14,185 bases of DNA, taken from NCBI GenBank assembly GCA_046050125.1, contig JBJOQB010000060.1, positions 1 to 14,185 on the forward strand. The letters run 5' to 3'. The number at the start of each line of letters is the position of its first letter. The first letter of the stretch is position 1. Shown here piece after piece: positions 1 to 9,400 of the stretch. Below the pieces are notes generated by a model, which was not told where the DNA came from, made no database searches, and saw nothing but the letters and a program-made list of their open reading frames with translations. This DNA is from JAHFQJ01 sp046050125 (lineage in GTDB: Bacteria > Pseudomonadota > Gammaproteobacteria > Burkholderiales > Burkholderiaceae). The translations under genes and the position numbers were made by a program.

Positions 1-2
1 CA

Positions 3-989
3 CAAGGCTATGCCTTAGTTGCAATAAAAGCATTTGGGATTAATCGGGCTGATGTTTTGCAGAAAATGGGAAAATATCCCGTAACGCCTGATATGCCAAA
101 AGTGTTAGGCTTGGAATTTAGCGGAGAGGTTATTGGTATTAATGATAATAACCTTAATCAAAATGATTCTACGCATAGTAAACAAAATAGCATTAAAATC
201 GGCGATAGGGTAATGGCAATCATTGCAGGTGGTGCTTATGCTAGTCATGTTTTAATTCCATTAAGTCAGTGTATTATTATTCCTCAACATTTATCTTACA
301 TTGAAGCCAGTGCTTTGCCTGAAGCTTTATTTACAGTTTGGCATGCCTTATTTAATCAAGCTAATTTAAAAAATTGTTTAGAAGAACAAATATCTGAAGC
401 ATCTAAATTAAGTAATAAAACTATATATATTAATGCAGCAAGTAGCGGAATTGGTACGATGGCTATTCAAATGTGCCTTGCATTTGGATTTACAGTTATT
501 GCCTCAACTTCATCAATCCAAAAGCTAGAACAACTCAAAAGCATGATGAATGCTAAAAAGCATGCTAATTTACATATCTTTTGCAGTGAAGAATATAGCC
601 TTAATCAAATATGCGAACGTTATAATTTATGTATAGATTTTTGTTTAGATATGTTGGGTGATATTAATAATTTATTGCCAAATATGAATAAAAATTCTCG
701 TATAACATGCATCGCATTTTTGCAAGGAGCAAAGTCTAGTATTAATATTGCGAGCTTGATGCAAAAGCAAATTACCCTAAGTGGAACAATGCTCAGGCTA
801 CAAACTGAAGCATACAAAAGCGAGATAACCGCTCAAATTAATCAATATATTTTACCTAAAATTTCAAGTAAAAAAATAAAACCAATTATTGAACAGGTTT
901 ATGCGAAAACTAATATTAATCAAGCACATGTGGATTTAATGAGTAACCAGCATATAGGTAAATTAGTGGTTGATATGAATATAGATTAA
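3..989 (+). CDS. PIG3-type NAD(P)H:quinone oxidoreductase (5' end missing)
   Basis: This is the 3' part of a zinc-independent medium-chain dehydrogenase/reductase, a family that transfers hydride from NAD(P)H to quinones or similar acceptors in the cytosol. The reading frame is open to the left edge of the window. The codons before the first in-window ATG (57) already encode family sequence, I-N-R-A-D-V-L-Q, matching the A-L-N-R-A-D-L stretch of PIG3 proteins, so ATG 57 is not the start. The GroES-like domain follows, with L-G-L-E-F-S-G-E and G-D-R-V-M-A. The Rossmann nucleotide-binding loop is A-A-S-S-G-I-G-T-M-A. The C-terminus has S-G-T-M-L-R and H-I-G-K-L-V-V-D, both typical of the bacterial PIG3 branch. 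About 329 residues are present, so only some 20-30 are missing. Two Asn/Ser/Lys-rich inserts are present, as expected in an AT-rich genome. The family is clear; the substrate is unknown. Confidence 0.85.
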   Translation, partial: QGYALVAIKAFGINRADVLQKMGKYPVTPDMPKVLGLEFSGEVIGINDNNLNQNDSTHSKQNSIKIGDRVMAIIAGGAYASHVLIPLSQCIIIPQHLSYIEASALPEALFTVWHALFNQANLKNCLEEQISEASKLSNKTIYINAASSGIGTMAIQMCLAFGFTVIASTSSIQKLEQLKSMMNAKKHANLHIFCSEEYSLNQICERYNLCIDFCLDMLGDINNLLPNMNKNSRITCIAFLQGAKSSINIASLMQKQITLSGTMLRLQTEAYKSEITAQINQYILPKISSKKIKPIIEQVYAKTNINQAHVDLMSNQHIGKLVVDMNID

Positions 990-1107
990 TGTATACATAA
1001 CTATATTCATTTAATTAGCCAAGCCATCAAATGATAATTATTCTTATCTATAAAATATGAACCTATAGCAAAATAATTAGTCTTTTGTATATAAGAATAT
1101 CTAATAA

Positions 1108-1187
1108 TATAGCTAGTTTTATATTTTATGTCATCTAGAGGTAGGCAAAAAATCCGACGCAGATAGTACAAAAGAGAATTAGCTATA
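1108..1187 (+). repeat. Interspersed palindromic repeat, copy 1 (internally deleted)
   Basis: This is an 80 bp copy of a repeat found three times in the window. The outer ends are TATAGCTA (1108-1115) and TAGCTATA (1180-1187). The left arm (1108-1135), the following AGG(C)GTA(G)GC-like segment and the AAAAAATCCGA core match copies 2 and 3 closely. Most of the right half is missing: after GATAGTACAA (1162-1171) the sequence jumps almost directly to the terminal AGAGAATTAGCTATA. The deletion removes the segment that holds the -35-like box in the other two copies. It lies between the oxidoreductase gene and mdtA, and the terminal TATAAT is retained. Confidence 0.8.
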
Positions 1188-1200
1188 ATATGCTCAAGGA
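1184..1200 (+). promoter_or_regulatory. -10 box from the repeat end and mdtA ribosome binding site
   Basis: The right end of repeat copy 1 forms a perfect TATAAT (1184-1189). No good -35 box lies 16-18 bp upstream, because the internal deletion of this copy removed the segment that supplies it in copies 2 and 3. A Shine-Dalgarno sequence AAGGA (1196-1200) follows, 5 bases before the mdtA ATG at 1206, which supports that start. Activity of the promoter is an inference and it may be weak. Confidence 0.45.
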
Positions 1201-1205
1201 CTCCA

Positions 1206-2531
1206 ATGAGTAAATCAACTAAAATTTTGCTAAGCTTTTTATCATTATGTTTAATAATTGGTGGAGGGTGGTGGTATAAGCAGTCTAAAAACAATAGTAA
1301 TTCTACAGATAATAAAACTGCGTCCACATCTGAAACTTCTAATAATAAATCTGTTAATAATCGTCGCAATCGCAATGTACCTGCTATGGTTGATAAAGCA
1401 AGTGCAAATGATGTGCCTGTTATTGTTACTGCTTTAGGTACAATTACTGCTAATAATCAAGCAACTGTTAGAGTTAGAGTTGATGGCTTAATTGAATCTA
1501 TAAACTTTAAAGAAGGCTCTTTAGTAAAAGCAGGGGATATAATTGCGAAATTAGATAATCGAGCTTTTAAAACAATATTACTAGCAACTCAAGGACAATT
1601 AAAAAAAGACCTTGCTCAATTAAATATCGCTAAATTAGATTTAGAAAGATATAAAAATCTGTTTGCTGAAAATTCAATCGCAAAACAGCAAGTTGATACT
1701 CAATCAGCTCTTGTAAAGCAATTAGAAGGTAATATTGATAGTGATAATGCAAATATCGAATCTGCAAAATTAAATTTATCTTTTACTAATGTAACTGCAC
1801 CAATTAGCGGTAGAATTGGTTTAAAACAAATTGATGCAGGAAATATGGCTCGTACTAGTGATACAAACGGAATTGCTACTATTACACAAATTCAGCCAAT
1901 TATTGCTAGCTTTTCAATTCCTCAAGAAAATCTTGCCTTGCTTATTGAAAAATTTGAGCAAGCCAAACAACAAGGAAAAGATATCATCGTTGAAGCCAAA
2001 GACCGTGATAATGTAACTGTGATTGAAGCAGGCAAATTAATTGCTATCGATAACCAAACTGATGCAAGCACTGGTTCGATAAAAATTAAAGCTCAATTTG
2101 AAAATAAATCAAATAAATTATTTACAGGGCAATTTGTTAATATCAACGTAATTTTAGATATGCTTAAAGGTGTAACGACTGTTATGCAAAGTGCTGTGCA
2201 AAAGGGTAATGCAGGTAGTTTTGTGTATAAAGTCAATATGTCAGATAAAAAAGCTGTTATGACTAAAGTAAAACTTGGCGTAAATTTTGGCGAAAGAGTT
2301 GTCGTTGATGAGGGAATTGCGATAGGAGATACTGTTGTAGTTGATGGGTTGGATAAATTAAGAGATGGTGCTGTTGTTAGTATTGCAAATGAGGCGAATA
2401 TTGGAGATAAAAATAGAGATAGTGGAGAACATATCAAACATAAGCATGGAGAAGGTAAAGGTAATAAAGAAGATGTTAAACAAGATATGGCAAATAAAGA
2501 TATAGCTAAATCAGCAAACCCAAATAAATAA
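1206..2531 (+). CDS. mdtA: RND efflux periplasmic adaptor, MdtA-like
   Basis: This is the membrane-fusion (adaptor) subunit that links an inner-membrane RND pump to an outer-membrane channel in multidrug export. The product has 441 residues. An N-terminal hydrophobic anchor lies at about 7-24; there is no proper lipobox, since residue -1 to Cys15 is Leu. A Ser/Asn/Thr-rich linker follows. The first lipoyl half is at about 85-120 (V-R-V-D-G-L-I-E-S, K-E-G-S-L-V-K-A-G-D), an alpha-helical coiled-coil hairpin at about 122-192, and the second lipoyl half at 195-230 (T-A-P-I-S-G-R-I-G). Beta-barrel and membrane-proximal domains extend to about 395. The last 40 residues are a charged Lys/His/Asp/Glu tail that adds to the core fold. 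AAGGA lies 5 bases before the ATG. Only 27 bases separate it from mdtB, so the two are probably co-transcribed. The MdtA assignment rests on the linked MdtB and MdtC. Confidence 0.88.
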   Translation: MSKSTKILLSFLSLCLIIGGGWWYKQSKNNSNSTDNKTASTSETSNNKSVNNRRNRNVPAMVDKASANDVPVIVTALGTITANNQATVRVRVDGLIESINFKEGSLVKAGDIIAKLDNRAFKTILLATQGQLKKDLAQLNIAKLDLERYKNLFAENSIAKQQVDTQSALVKQLEGNIDSDNANIESAKLNLSFTNVTAPISGRIGLKQIDAGNMARTSDTNGIATITQIQPIIASFSIPQENLALLIEKFEQAKQQGKDIIVEAKDRDNVTVIEAGKLIAIDNQTDASTGSIKIKAQFENKSNKLFTGQFVNINVILDMLKGVTTVMQSAVQKGNAGSFVYKVNMSDKKAVMTKVKLGVNFGERVVVDEGIAIGDTVVVDGLDKLRDGAVVSIANEANIGDKNRDSGEHIKHKHGEGKGNKEDVKQDMANKDIAKSANPNK

Positions 2532-2558
2532 TATTCAATAATATTTAAATTATAATAT

Positions 2559-5500
2559 ATGAACATATCTTATCCATTCATTCTACGCCCTGTTGCAACA
2601 AGTTTGCTTATGCTAGCAATTTTTATTGCTGGTATTGTGGGCTACCGTTTGCTACCTCAATCAGCCTTGCCACAAGTTGATTATCCAACTATACAAATTA
2701 CAACTCTTTACCCTGGGGCTAGCCCTGATGTAATTACATCTTCAATTACTGCACCGCTTGAGCGACAATTAGGGCAACTAGCTGGGCTGGAACAAATGTG
2801 GTCAACCTCTAGCGGTGGTGCGTCAATTATTATGTTACGTTTTTCGCTAGATTTAAAGTTAGATGTGGCGGAACAACAAGTACAGGCTGGAATTAATGCG
2901 GCTGCAACGCTTTTACCTACAGATATTCCATCTCCACCCGTGTATAACAAAGTAAATCCTGCCGATGCTCCAATTTTAACTCTAGCCCTAACCAGTGATT
3001 CATTGGCACTACCAAAAGTGCAAGATTTAGCTGAAACAAGAATTGCTCAAAAAATAGCTCAAGTTAATGGCGTTGGTTTAGTAACATTATCAGGTGGACA
3101 AAAGCCTGCTGTTCGCATTCAAGTAGATAGTGCTAAGCTAGCTTCATTAGGTTTATCGCTAGAAGATGTGCGTACAATGATTGCGAACCAAAATGTTAAA
3201 CAAGCTAAAGGTAGCTTTGATGGTAGTTTGCGTGCTTCAACTATTGATGCAAATGACCAGCTGGCAAATGCAGATGAGTATAAAAATTTAATTATTGCCT
3301 ATAAAAATGCTACGCCAATTCGTATATCCGATATTGCTAATGTAGTTGATGGTGCCGAAAATGTAAGGCTATCTGCATGGGCAAATGAAAAGCCTGCAAT
3401 TATCATTAATGTACAAAGACAACCTAGTGCAAATGTAATTGCTACAGTTGATAGCATACAAAAATTATTACCTGATTTACAATCTAGCCTACCTGAATCT
3501 GTTAAAGTAAAAGTGCTTAGTGACCGCACTACAACAATTAGAGCATCAGTTGAAGATGTACAAAAAGAATTAGTTTTAGCCATTGTATTAGTTGTATTGG
3601 TTATATTTTTATTTTTACGTAGTATACCTGCCACGATTATTGCTGGTGTTGCTGTGCCATTATCCTTAGTTGGCACATTTGCAATTATGTACTTTACAGG
3701 CTTTACAATTAATAACCTTACGCTTATGGCTTTGACTATTGCATCTGGCTTTGTCGTTGATGATGCTATTGTAATGATTGAGAATATCGCTAGATATATA
3801 GAAGATGGAGAAAAACCCTTTGATGCAGCGATTAAAGGGGCAAAACAAATTGGATTTACAATTATATCTTTAACTATTTCATTAATAGCTGTGCTTATTC
3901 CACTATTATTCATGGATGAAATTGTTGGAAGATTATTCCGTGAATTTGCCATTACATTAGCAATATCTATATTAATCTCAGCTTTTGTTTCGATTACCTT
4001 AACACCAATGATGAGTGCAAGGCTGTTAAAACATGAGCATGAACATAAGCAACCTAAGTGGCTACGTGCAATTGGTAATGGTTTTGATAAATTAGTTAAT
4101 AAATATGCACTTGCTTTAGATTGGGTTTTGGCACACCAGCGTTTAACTTTATTTGTTGCATTAGCTAGTATAGGATTAACCGTTGTTTTAGCTATTCTTG
4201 TACCAAAAGGATTTTTTCCAGTACAAGATACAGGCTCGATACAAGTTATTACCGAAGCACCACAAAGTATTTCATTTAGTAAAATGAGTGAAAAACAGCA
4301 AATGATTGCTAAAGAAATACTTAAAAATAATAATATAGAGAGCTTATCTTCATTTATTGGAGTTGATGGAATTAATCAAACATTAAATAGTGGGCGTATG
4401 TTGGTTAATTTAAAGAATATTGAGCATAGTTCAAGTTCAGGACGCAAACATGTTACGCAGATAATTGAAGATTTAAATCAACAGTTAAAATCAAATGTAA
4501 ATTTATCAGGTGTAAACGTTTATCTTCAACCATTACAAGACTTGACGATTGAAGATAGAATAAGTAGAACGCAATATCAATTTACATTAGATAGTACTGA
4601 CCCTAAAGCTTTAGCAGAGTACGTGCCTAAATTAGTTGATAAACTAAAAGAAATGCCTCAATTAAGCGATGTAAGCACAGACCAACAAAATGCAGGTTTG
4701 CAAAGCTATGTAAAAATTGATAGAGATATAGCCTCAAGATTTGGGATTAGCGTCTCAACAATTGATAATGCTTTATATAATGCATTTGGACAACGTTTAA
4801 TTTCTACTATTTTTACGCAATCAAGCCAATATCGTGTAGTTTTGGAAGTAGATGCAAAATTTAGTCAAACACCACAAGATATCGCTAAAATATATATCCC
4901 CAGCAATGTTAATGGTATTATTTCACAAATTCCTTTATCGACTATTGCACAAGTAGTTGAAAAGCCTACTGCACTAGCTATTAACCATTTAGCTCAATTT
5001 CCTGCAAATACAATCTATTTTAATTTAGCTCAAGGAGTGTCATTAGGCGAAGCAGTGAGCCAAGTTGAGCAAGTGCAAAAAGATATCGGATTACCTAGTA
5101 GCATTAACACTCACTTTCAAGGTGCAACATTAGCTTTTAAAGCTGCTTTATTTAATCAATTACTTTTAGTTATTGCTGCTATTGTTACAATGTATATTGT
5201 TCTTGGCATACTGTATGAAAGTTATATTCACCCAATTACTATTTTATCAACTTTGCCGTCTGCAGGTATTGGTGCTTTGTTAGCCTTGATGTTTTCTGGC
5301 AATGATTTAAATGTAATTGCAATAATTGGTATTGTGTTATTAATTGGAATTGTCAAAAAGAATGCAATCATGATGATAGATTTTGCTTTAGATGCGGAAC
5401 GTAATCAAGGCTTACAAGCATTTGATGCAATTAGGCAGGCTTGCTTACTACGTTTAAGACCAATTTTAATGACAACCATGGCAGCCTTGCTAGGTGCTTT

Positions 5501-5735
5501 GCCTTTAATGCTTGGTAAAGGTATGGGCAGTGAATTGCGACAACCATTGGGTTTAACTATGGTGGGTGGATTATTGGTTAGCCAAGTTCTTACATTGTTT
5601 ACTACACCTGTTATTTATTTATATTTTGATAAATTAGCAAGTAAAGCAAATAATATTAATGCAAAAATAGGCTATAAACGCAGACTAAAAGCAATTAGAG
5701 AGATGAGGAAAATAAGAAAAGAAAAACAGGTTTAG
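2559..5735 (+). CDS. mdtB: RND multidrug efflux permease, MdtB-like
   Basis: This is a proton-driven inner-membrane transporter of the HAE1 RND family. In the characterised MdtABC system, MdtB and MdtC form a heterotrimer that exports bile salts, novobiocin and other compounds. The product has 1058 residues, close to the usual 1040. It starts with the first transmembrane helix motif R-P-V-A-T-S-L-L-M, then Y-P-G-A-S-P-D-V and the MdtB signature S-G-G-A-S. Transmembrane helix 4 carries the proton-relay pair Asp401-Asp402 in G-F-V-V-D-D-A-I-V, and the relay lysine lies in V-K-K-N-A near 933-934. The two large periplasmic domains are intact, including N-A-F-G-Q-R-L-I-S-T-I. The sequence follows E. 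coli MdtB nearly throughout. No Shine-Dalgarno sequence is visible before the ATG; the leader is A/T only, so translation may rely on an unstructured leader or on coupling with mdtA. The C-terminus is a basic tail. Confidence 0.93.
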   Translation: MNISYPFILRPVATSLLMLAIFIAGIVGYRLLPQSALPQVDYPTIQITTLYPGASPDVITSSITAPLERQLGQLAGLEQMWSTSSGGASIIMLRFSLDLKLDVAEQQVQAGINAAATLLPTDIPSPPVYNKVNPADAPILTLALTSDSLALPKVQDLAETRIAQKIAQVNGVGLVTLSGGQKPAVRIQVDSAKLASLGLSLEDVRTMIANQNVKQAKGSFDGSLRASTIDANDQLANADEYKNLIIAYKNATPIRISDIANVVDGAENVRLSAWANEKPAIIINVQRQPSANVIATVDSIQKLLPDLQSSLPESVKVKVLSDRTTTIRASVEDVQKELVLAIVLVVLVIFLFLRSIPATIIAGVAVPLSLVGTFAIMYFTGFTINNLTLMALTIASGFVVDDAIVMIENIARYIEDGEKPFDAAIKGAKQIGFTIISLTISLIAVLIPLLFMDEIVGRLFREFAITLAISILISAFVSITLTPMMSARLLKHEHEHKQPKWLRAIGNGFDKLVNKYALALDWVLAHQRLTLFVALASIGLTVVLAILVPKGFFPVQDTGSIQVITEAPQSISFSKMSEKQQMIAKEILKNNNIESLSSFIGVDGINQTLNSGRMLVNLKNIEHSSSSGRKHVTQIIEDLNQQLKSNVNLSGVNVYLQPLQDLTIEDRISRTQYQFTLDSTDPKALAEYVPKLVDKLKEMPQLSDVSTDQQNAGLQSYVKIDRDIASRFGISVSTIDNALYNAFGQRLISTIFTQSSQYRVVLEVDAKFSQTPQDIAKIYIPSNVNGIISQIPLSTIAQVVEKPTALAINHLAQFPANTIYFNLAQGVSLGEAVSQVEQVQKDIGLPSSINTHFQGATLAFKAALFNQLLLVIAAIVTMYIVLGILYESYIHPITILSTLPSAGIGALLALMFSGNDLNVIAIIGIVLLIGIVKKNAIMMIDFALDAERNQGLQAFDAIRQACLLRLRPILMTTMAALLGALPLMLGKGMGSELRQPLGLTMVGGLLVSQVLTLFTTPVIYLYFDKLASKANNINAKIGYKRRLKAIREMRKIRKEKQV

Positions 5736-5829
5736 GAACTAAAAAGTTGTTGTTTTTATGTTTATTTTTTTAATATCCCATAATTATATTATACAATTAA
5801 AAGAAATAAAAATCTAAAAGGATAAAAAC

Positions 5830-5925
5830 ATGCGTTGCAAAAATTGCCAACTAGAAATTGATTTATCTGATAAGTTTTGTCGTTCTTGTGGCGTCCTTAC
5901 TATAAAAGAAGAAGATATTAAATAA
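5830..5925 (+). CDS. Mini zinc-ribbon ORF (31 aa), likely the 5' part of a split gene
   Basis: A strong Shine-Dalgarno sequence, AAAAGGA (5816-5822), stands 7 bases before this ATG. The 31-residue product has C-x2-C at Cys3/Cys6 and C-x2-C-G at Cys17/Cys20, the pattern of a small zinc ribbon. It ends at TAA 5923-5925. The same frame continues without another stop to 6336 and encodes a YbjN-like domain starting immediately after the TAA (S-G-E-I-T-I-D-W-I). The simplest reading is that an intact gene encoded a zinc-ribbon plus YbjN-like protein of about 168 residues and a nonsense change (for example CAA, AAA or GAA to TAA) split it. An independent mini-protein is possible but less likely. The ORF lies 94 bases after mdtB, between two genes that are normally adjacent. 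Confidence 0.55.
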   Translation: MRCKNCQLEIDLSDKFCRSCGVLTIKEEDIK

Positions 5926-5982
5926 TCTGGAGAAATAACAATAGATTGGATTAAAAAAATTCTTGAAGCTCAAAGTTATAAA

Positions 5983-6336
5983 GTGGAAATAGATAAAGAA
6001 AACTCAAATAAAATAATAGCTCATCATGAACTACGTTCCAATCTAATTGTTTCTATCAATAAAATACTTTCTATAATTACAATTCAGTCATTTTATAACA
6101 TTAAAAAACCTAGGTGGGGCAAGAAAAAAAATTTTCTTAATGCACTTAATAAAGCTAATAGTAGTAATTGGCTATGTACTTTTGTATCTTATGAGCCATT
6201 TGATACATTGGCTATACTTAGTTTTATTTATATTTCTGAGAAATTATCAACTCAAGATATTGCACAATTTCTTGAACATTATGAAAATTGCTTAAATAGT
6301 GCAATTAATAATTCAGGAATTAGAGAATTTACTTAA
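5983..6336 (+). CDS. YbjN-like domain protein, 3' part of a split zinc-ribbon gene
   Basis: The first conventional start codon in this frame is GTG 5983, giving 117 residues, but there is no good Shine-Dalgarno sequence for it. Coding sequence clearly extends upstream to 5926, just after an in-frame TAA: I-T-I-D-W-I-K-K-I-L-E-A-Q-S-Y-K-V resembles the beginning of YbjN-type domains (T3SS chaperone-like fold). The later L-N-A-L-N-K-A-N-S-S-N-W and the C-terminal helix Q-F-L-E-H-Y-E also fit that family. There is no signal peptide or membrane helix, so the protein is probably cytosolic. A GGAG (5929-5932) stands 8 bases before ATA 5941, so an ancestral ATG start there is an alternative. The role is unknown; the YbjN assignment is by eye and moderate. 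Confidence 0.5.
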   Translation: MEIDKENSNKIIAHHELRSNLIVSINKILSIITIQSFYNIKKPRWGKKKNFLNALNKANSSNWLCTFVSYEPFDTLAILSFIYISEKLSTQDIAQFLEHYENCLNSAINNSGIREFT

Positions 6337-6347
6337 ATTTAAAAGAT

Positions 6348-6370
6348 GTATTAATAAATACTTTTATTAT
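6348..6370 (+). terminator. Possible weak terminator after the YbjN-like gene
   Basis: A perfect 5 bp stem GTATT/AATAC with a 4-base loop (6348-6361) is followed by TTTTATTAT, 11 bases after the stop codon of the YbjN-like gene. The stem is short and AT-rich, so termination would be inefficient; read-through into mdtC is plausible. Confidence 0.25.
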
Positions 6371-6451
6371 AGTACACATTAGTTTTGAACAAATCATATA
6401 CCAATTAGTCAATATAAAATGCATAATTAAATTATTAATATATTTACCAAT

Positions 6452-9400
6452 ATGATAAGTAGAATATTTATCTCTCGCCCTGTTGCAACAACACTATTAA
6501 CCATAGCAATTGCTTTAGCAGGTGTGTTAGGTTTTGTTTTACTGCCTGTTTCTCCATTACCCCAAGTTGAATACCCTACAATTTCCGTTCAAGCAAATTT
6601 ATCAGGGGCTAGTCCTGAAACAATGGCTGCAACCGTTGCAACCCCTCTTGAAAGAGCATTAGGAGCAATTTCTGGTGTTACAGAATTAACATCTTCAAGC
6701 TCATTAGGCTCAACTCGCATCACTATACAATTTGATTTATCTAAAAATATTGACAGCGCAGCCCGTGAAGTACAAGCAGCTATAAATTCATCTCGTGTTT
6801 TATTGCCAAGTAGTTTGCCAAGCAATCCAACTTATCGTAAGGTAAATCCTTCTGATTCGCCGATTATGATTATTTCTTTAACCTCAGATACGATGACACG
6901 TGGGCAAATGTACGATGTTGCTTCTACATTATTATCTCAACGTATTTCGCAAGTTGAAGGAGTTGGGCAAGTAAATATTGGTGGCGGAGCATTGCCAGCG
7001 GTTAGAGTTTCACTCGATTTACCAGCAATTAATGCCAAAGGAATATCACTAGAACAAGTAAGAACAGCCATCGCAAATGCAAATGTAAACAAGCCTAAAG
7101 GTAGCATAAATGGCAGTGAAAAGCAGTGGCAAATTAGTGCAAATGACCAAGCTAAAACAGCTAGTGATTACTTACCTTTAATTATTACCTATAAAAATAA
7201 CTCTCCTATTTATTTAAAAGATATTGCAAAAGTTAGTGATAGCGTAGAAAATTCTCGAAATATGGGGCTTGCTAATGGTAAGCCAGCCGTACAATTAGTA
7301 ATATTTAGGCAACCAAATGCAAACATTCTAGAAACAGTAGCACATGTAAAAAATATTTTACCTAAATTACAAAGTTCAATTCCAAGCAGTATAAATATGC
7401 ATATAGCAATGGAAAGAACAACAACAATAAAAGCATCATTGCTTGAAGTAGAACGGTCTTTATTAATATCTATAGCATTAGTAATTTTAGTTGTATTTGT
7501 GTTTTTACGTAGTATTAGAGCTACGCTTATTCCTGCTATTGCTGTTCCTGTATCATTACTTGGTACATTTTGTATTATGTACTTTTTAGGTTATAGCTTA
7601 AATAATCTGTCTTTAATGGCTTTAACAATTGCTACAGGATTTGTGGTAGATGATGCGGTTGTCGTACTTGAAAATACGATGCGACATATTGAAAAAGGCA
7701 TGAAACCAATGCAAGCAGCTTTGAAAGGTGCATCAGAGGTAAGTTTTACTGTTGTATCCATGAGTATTTCATTAATTGCAGTATTTATTCCTGTTTTAGC
7801 TATGGGCGGAATTATTGGGAGATTATTTCGTGAATTTGCGATTACTTTATCTGTAGCAATTTTAGTATCGTTATTTGTTTCATTAACTATTACGCCAATG
7901 CTGTGTGCATATTGGTTAAAAAGACAAAATAAAATTAATATTGAAATTAAACAAAATCATATTCATCAATCTAAATTTAAAATCCTACAAAATATTATTT
8001 CAAATAGTGTAAATAATATATTAAATATACTCCATAATGGCTATGCAAAATCATTAACATGGGCTTTAAATCATGTAAAAACCTTAATGCTAATATTTTT
8101 TATCACAATTGGTTTTAATGTGTGGCTATATATAAATATTCCCAAAGGATTTTTCCCTCAACAAGATACAGGCTTAATCATGGGCAATATTCAAGCTGAC
8201 CAAGCCATATCATTTCAAGCTATGAGTGAAAAAGTTACACAATTTGTGAATATAGTTAAACAAGACCCAGCTGTCGCAAATGTAAATGCTTTTACAGGTG
8301 GAAACCAAACAAATTCAGGTAATATGTTTGTCATTCTAAAACCATTACATGAAAGAAAAGTCCTAGCTGATGAAGTAATAAACCGCCTTAGAAGTAAATT
8401 AAATAAAGTAGCAGGAGCATCACTATTCTTACAATCCGCACAGGATTTGCGTATAGGAGGCAGACAAAGTAATGCACAATATCAGTACACTATCCAATCA
8501 GATAATTTAAATCTACTACGAGAATGGGAACCTAAAATAAAAAATGCTCTAGCAAAACTGCCCATGCTAGCTGACATAAACACCGATGCACAAGATAAGG
8601 GTTTGCAAACATCAATAGTAATTGATAGAGACCGAGCAAGTAGCCTTGGTATAAATGTACGTAATTTAGATGCAACTTTAAATGATGCTTTTGGGCAACG
8701 TCAAATTTCTACAATTTACGAGGTTTTAAATCAATATCGTGTCGTTATGGAAGCTGATTCTCGTTACTTACAAAACCCAGAATCACTAAAGGAAATATAC
8801 TTAATATCAAATGATGGTAAACAAATTCCATTAGCAGAATTTACCAAAATTGTGCCAACTAAAACAGCTCTTTCTGTTAATCATCAAGACCAATTCGCCT
8901 CAAGTACTATTTCATTTAATTTAGCCGAAGGTGTTTCATTAAGCCAAGCCACGGAAGCAATTCAGCAAGCATTAGCTAAAATTGGCGTTCCGTCTGCAGT
9001 AAAAGGAAAGTTTCAAGGCAGTGCTAAGCTATTTCAAGATTCACTAAGTAGCCAACCTTTACTAATACTTAGTGCATTAATTGTTATCTACATCGTGCTT
9101 GGCATATTATATGAAAGCTTAGCACATCCTATCACGATTTTATCTACTCTACCATCTGCAGGAGTTGGTGCAATACTGGCATTAATGCTATTTAATAAAG
9201 AATTTAGTATTATTGCGTTTATTGGTGTAATTTTACTGGTTGGAATTGTCAAAAAAAATGCAATTATAATGATAGATGTAGCAATTGAACTTGAAAGAAA
9301 ACAAAATTTATCCTCTAAAGATTCAATATATCAAGCATGTTTATTAAGGTTTAGACCAATTTTAATGACTACACTAGCTGCATTATTTGGAGCAATTCCA

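Noticed and set aside
57..59. ATG 57 as the start of the quinone oxidoreductase
   Set aside because: Codons 3-56 already encode conserved family sequence (I-N-R-A-D-V), so the true start lies left of the window.
1007..1375. Open frame on the - strand overlapping repeat copy 1 and the start of mdtA
   Set aside because: It is antisense to the well-supported mdtA start, runs through the repeat, and its translation is Leu-rich low-complexity sequence resembling no family.
2093..2566. Antisense frame over the end of mdtA
   Set aside because: It is composition-driven by the charged tail and lipoyl codons of mdtA, with no independent support.
3299..3952. Long antisense frame (217 codons) inside mdtB
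   Set aside because: mdtB is unquestionable here. The antisense translation is a mirror of transmembrane codons without a ribosome site or recognisable motif.
5736..5829. T-rich stretch after mdtB as a terminator or promoter
   Set aside because: AAAAA and TTTTT can pair only around a few bases without any G/C-rich stem, and no -35/-10 pair with proper spacing stands out before the zinc-ribbon ORF.
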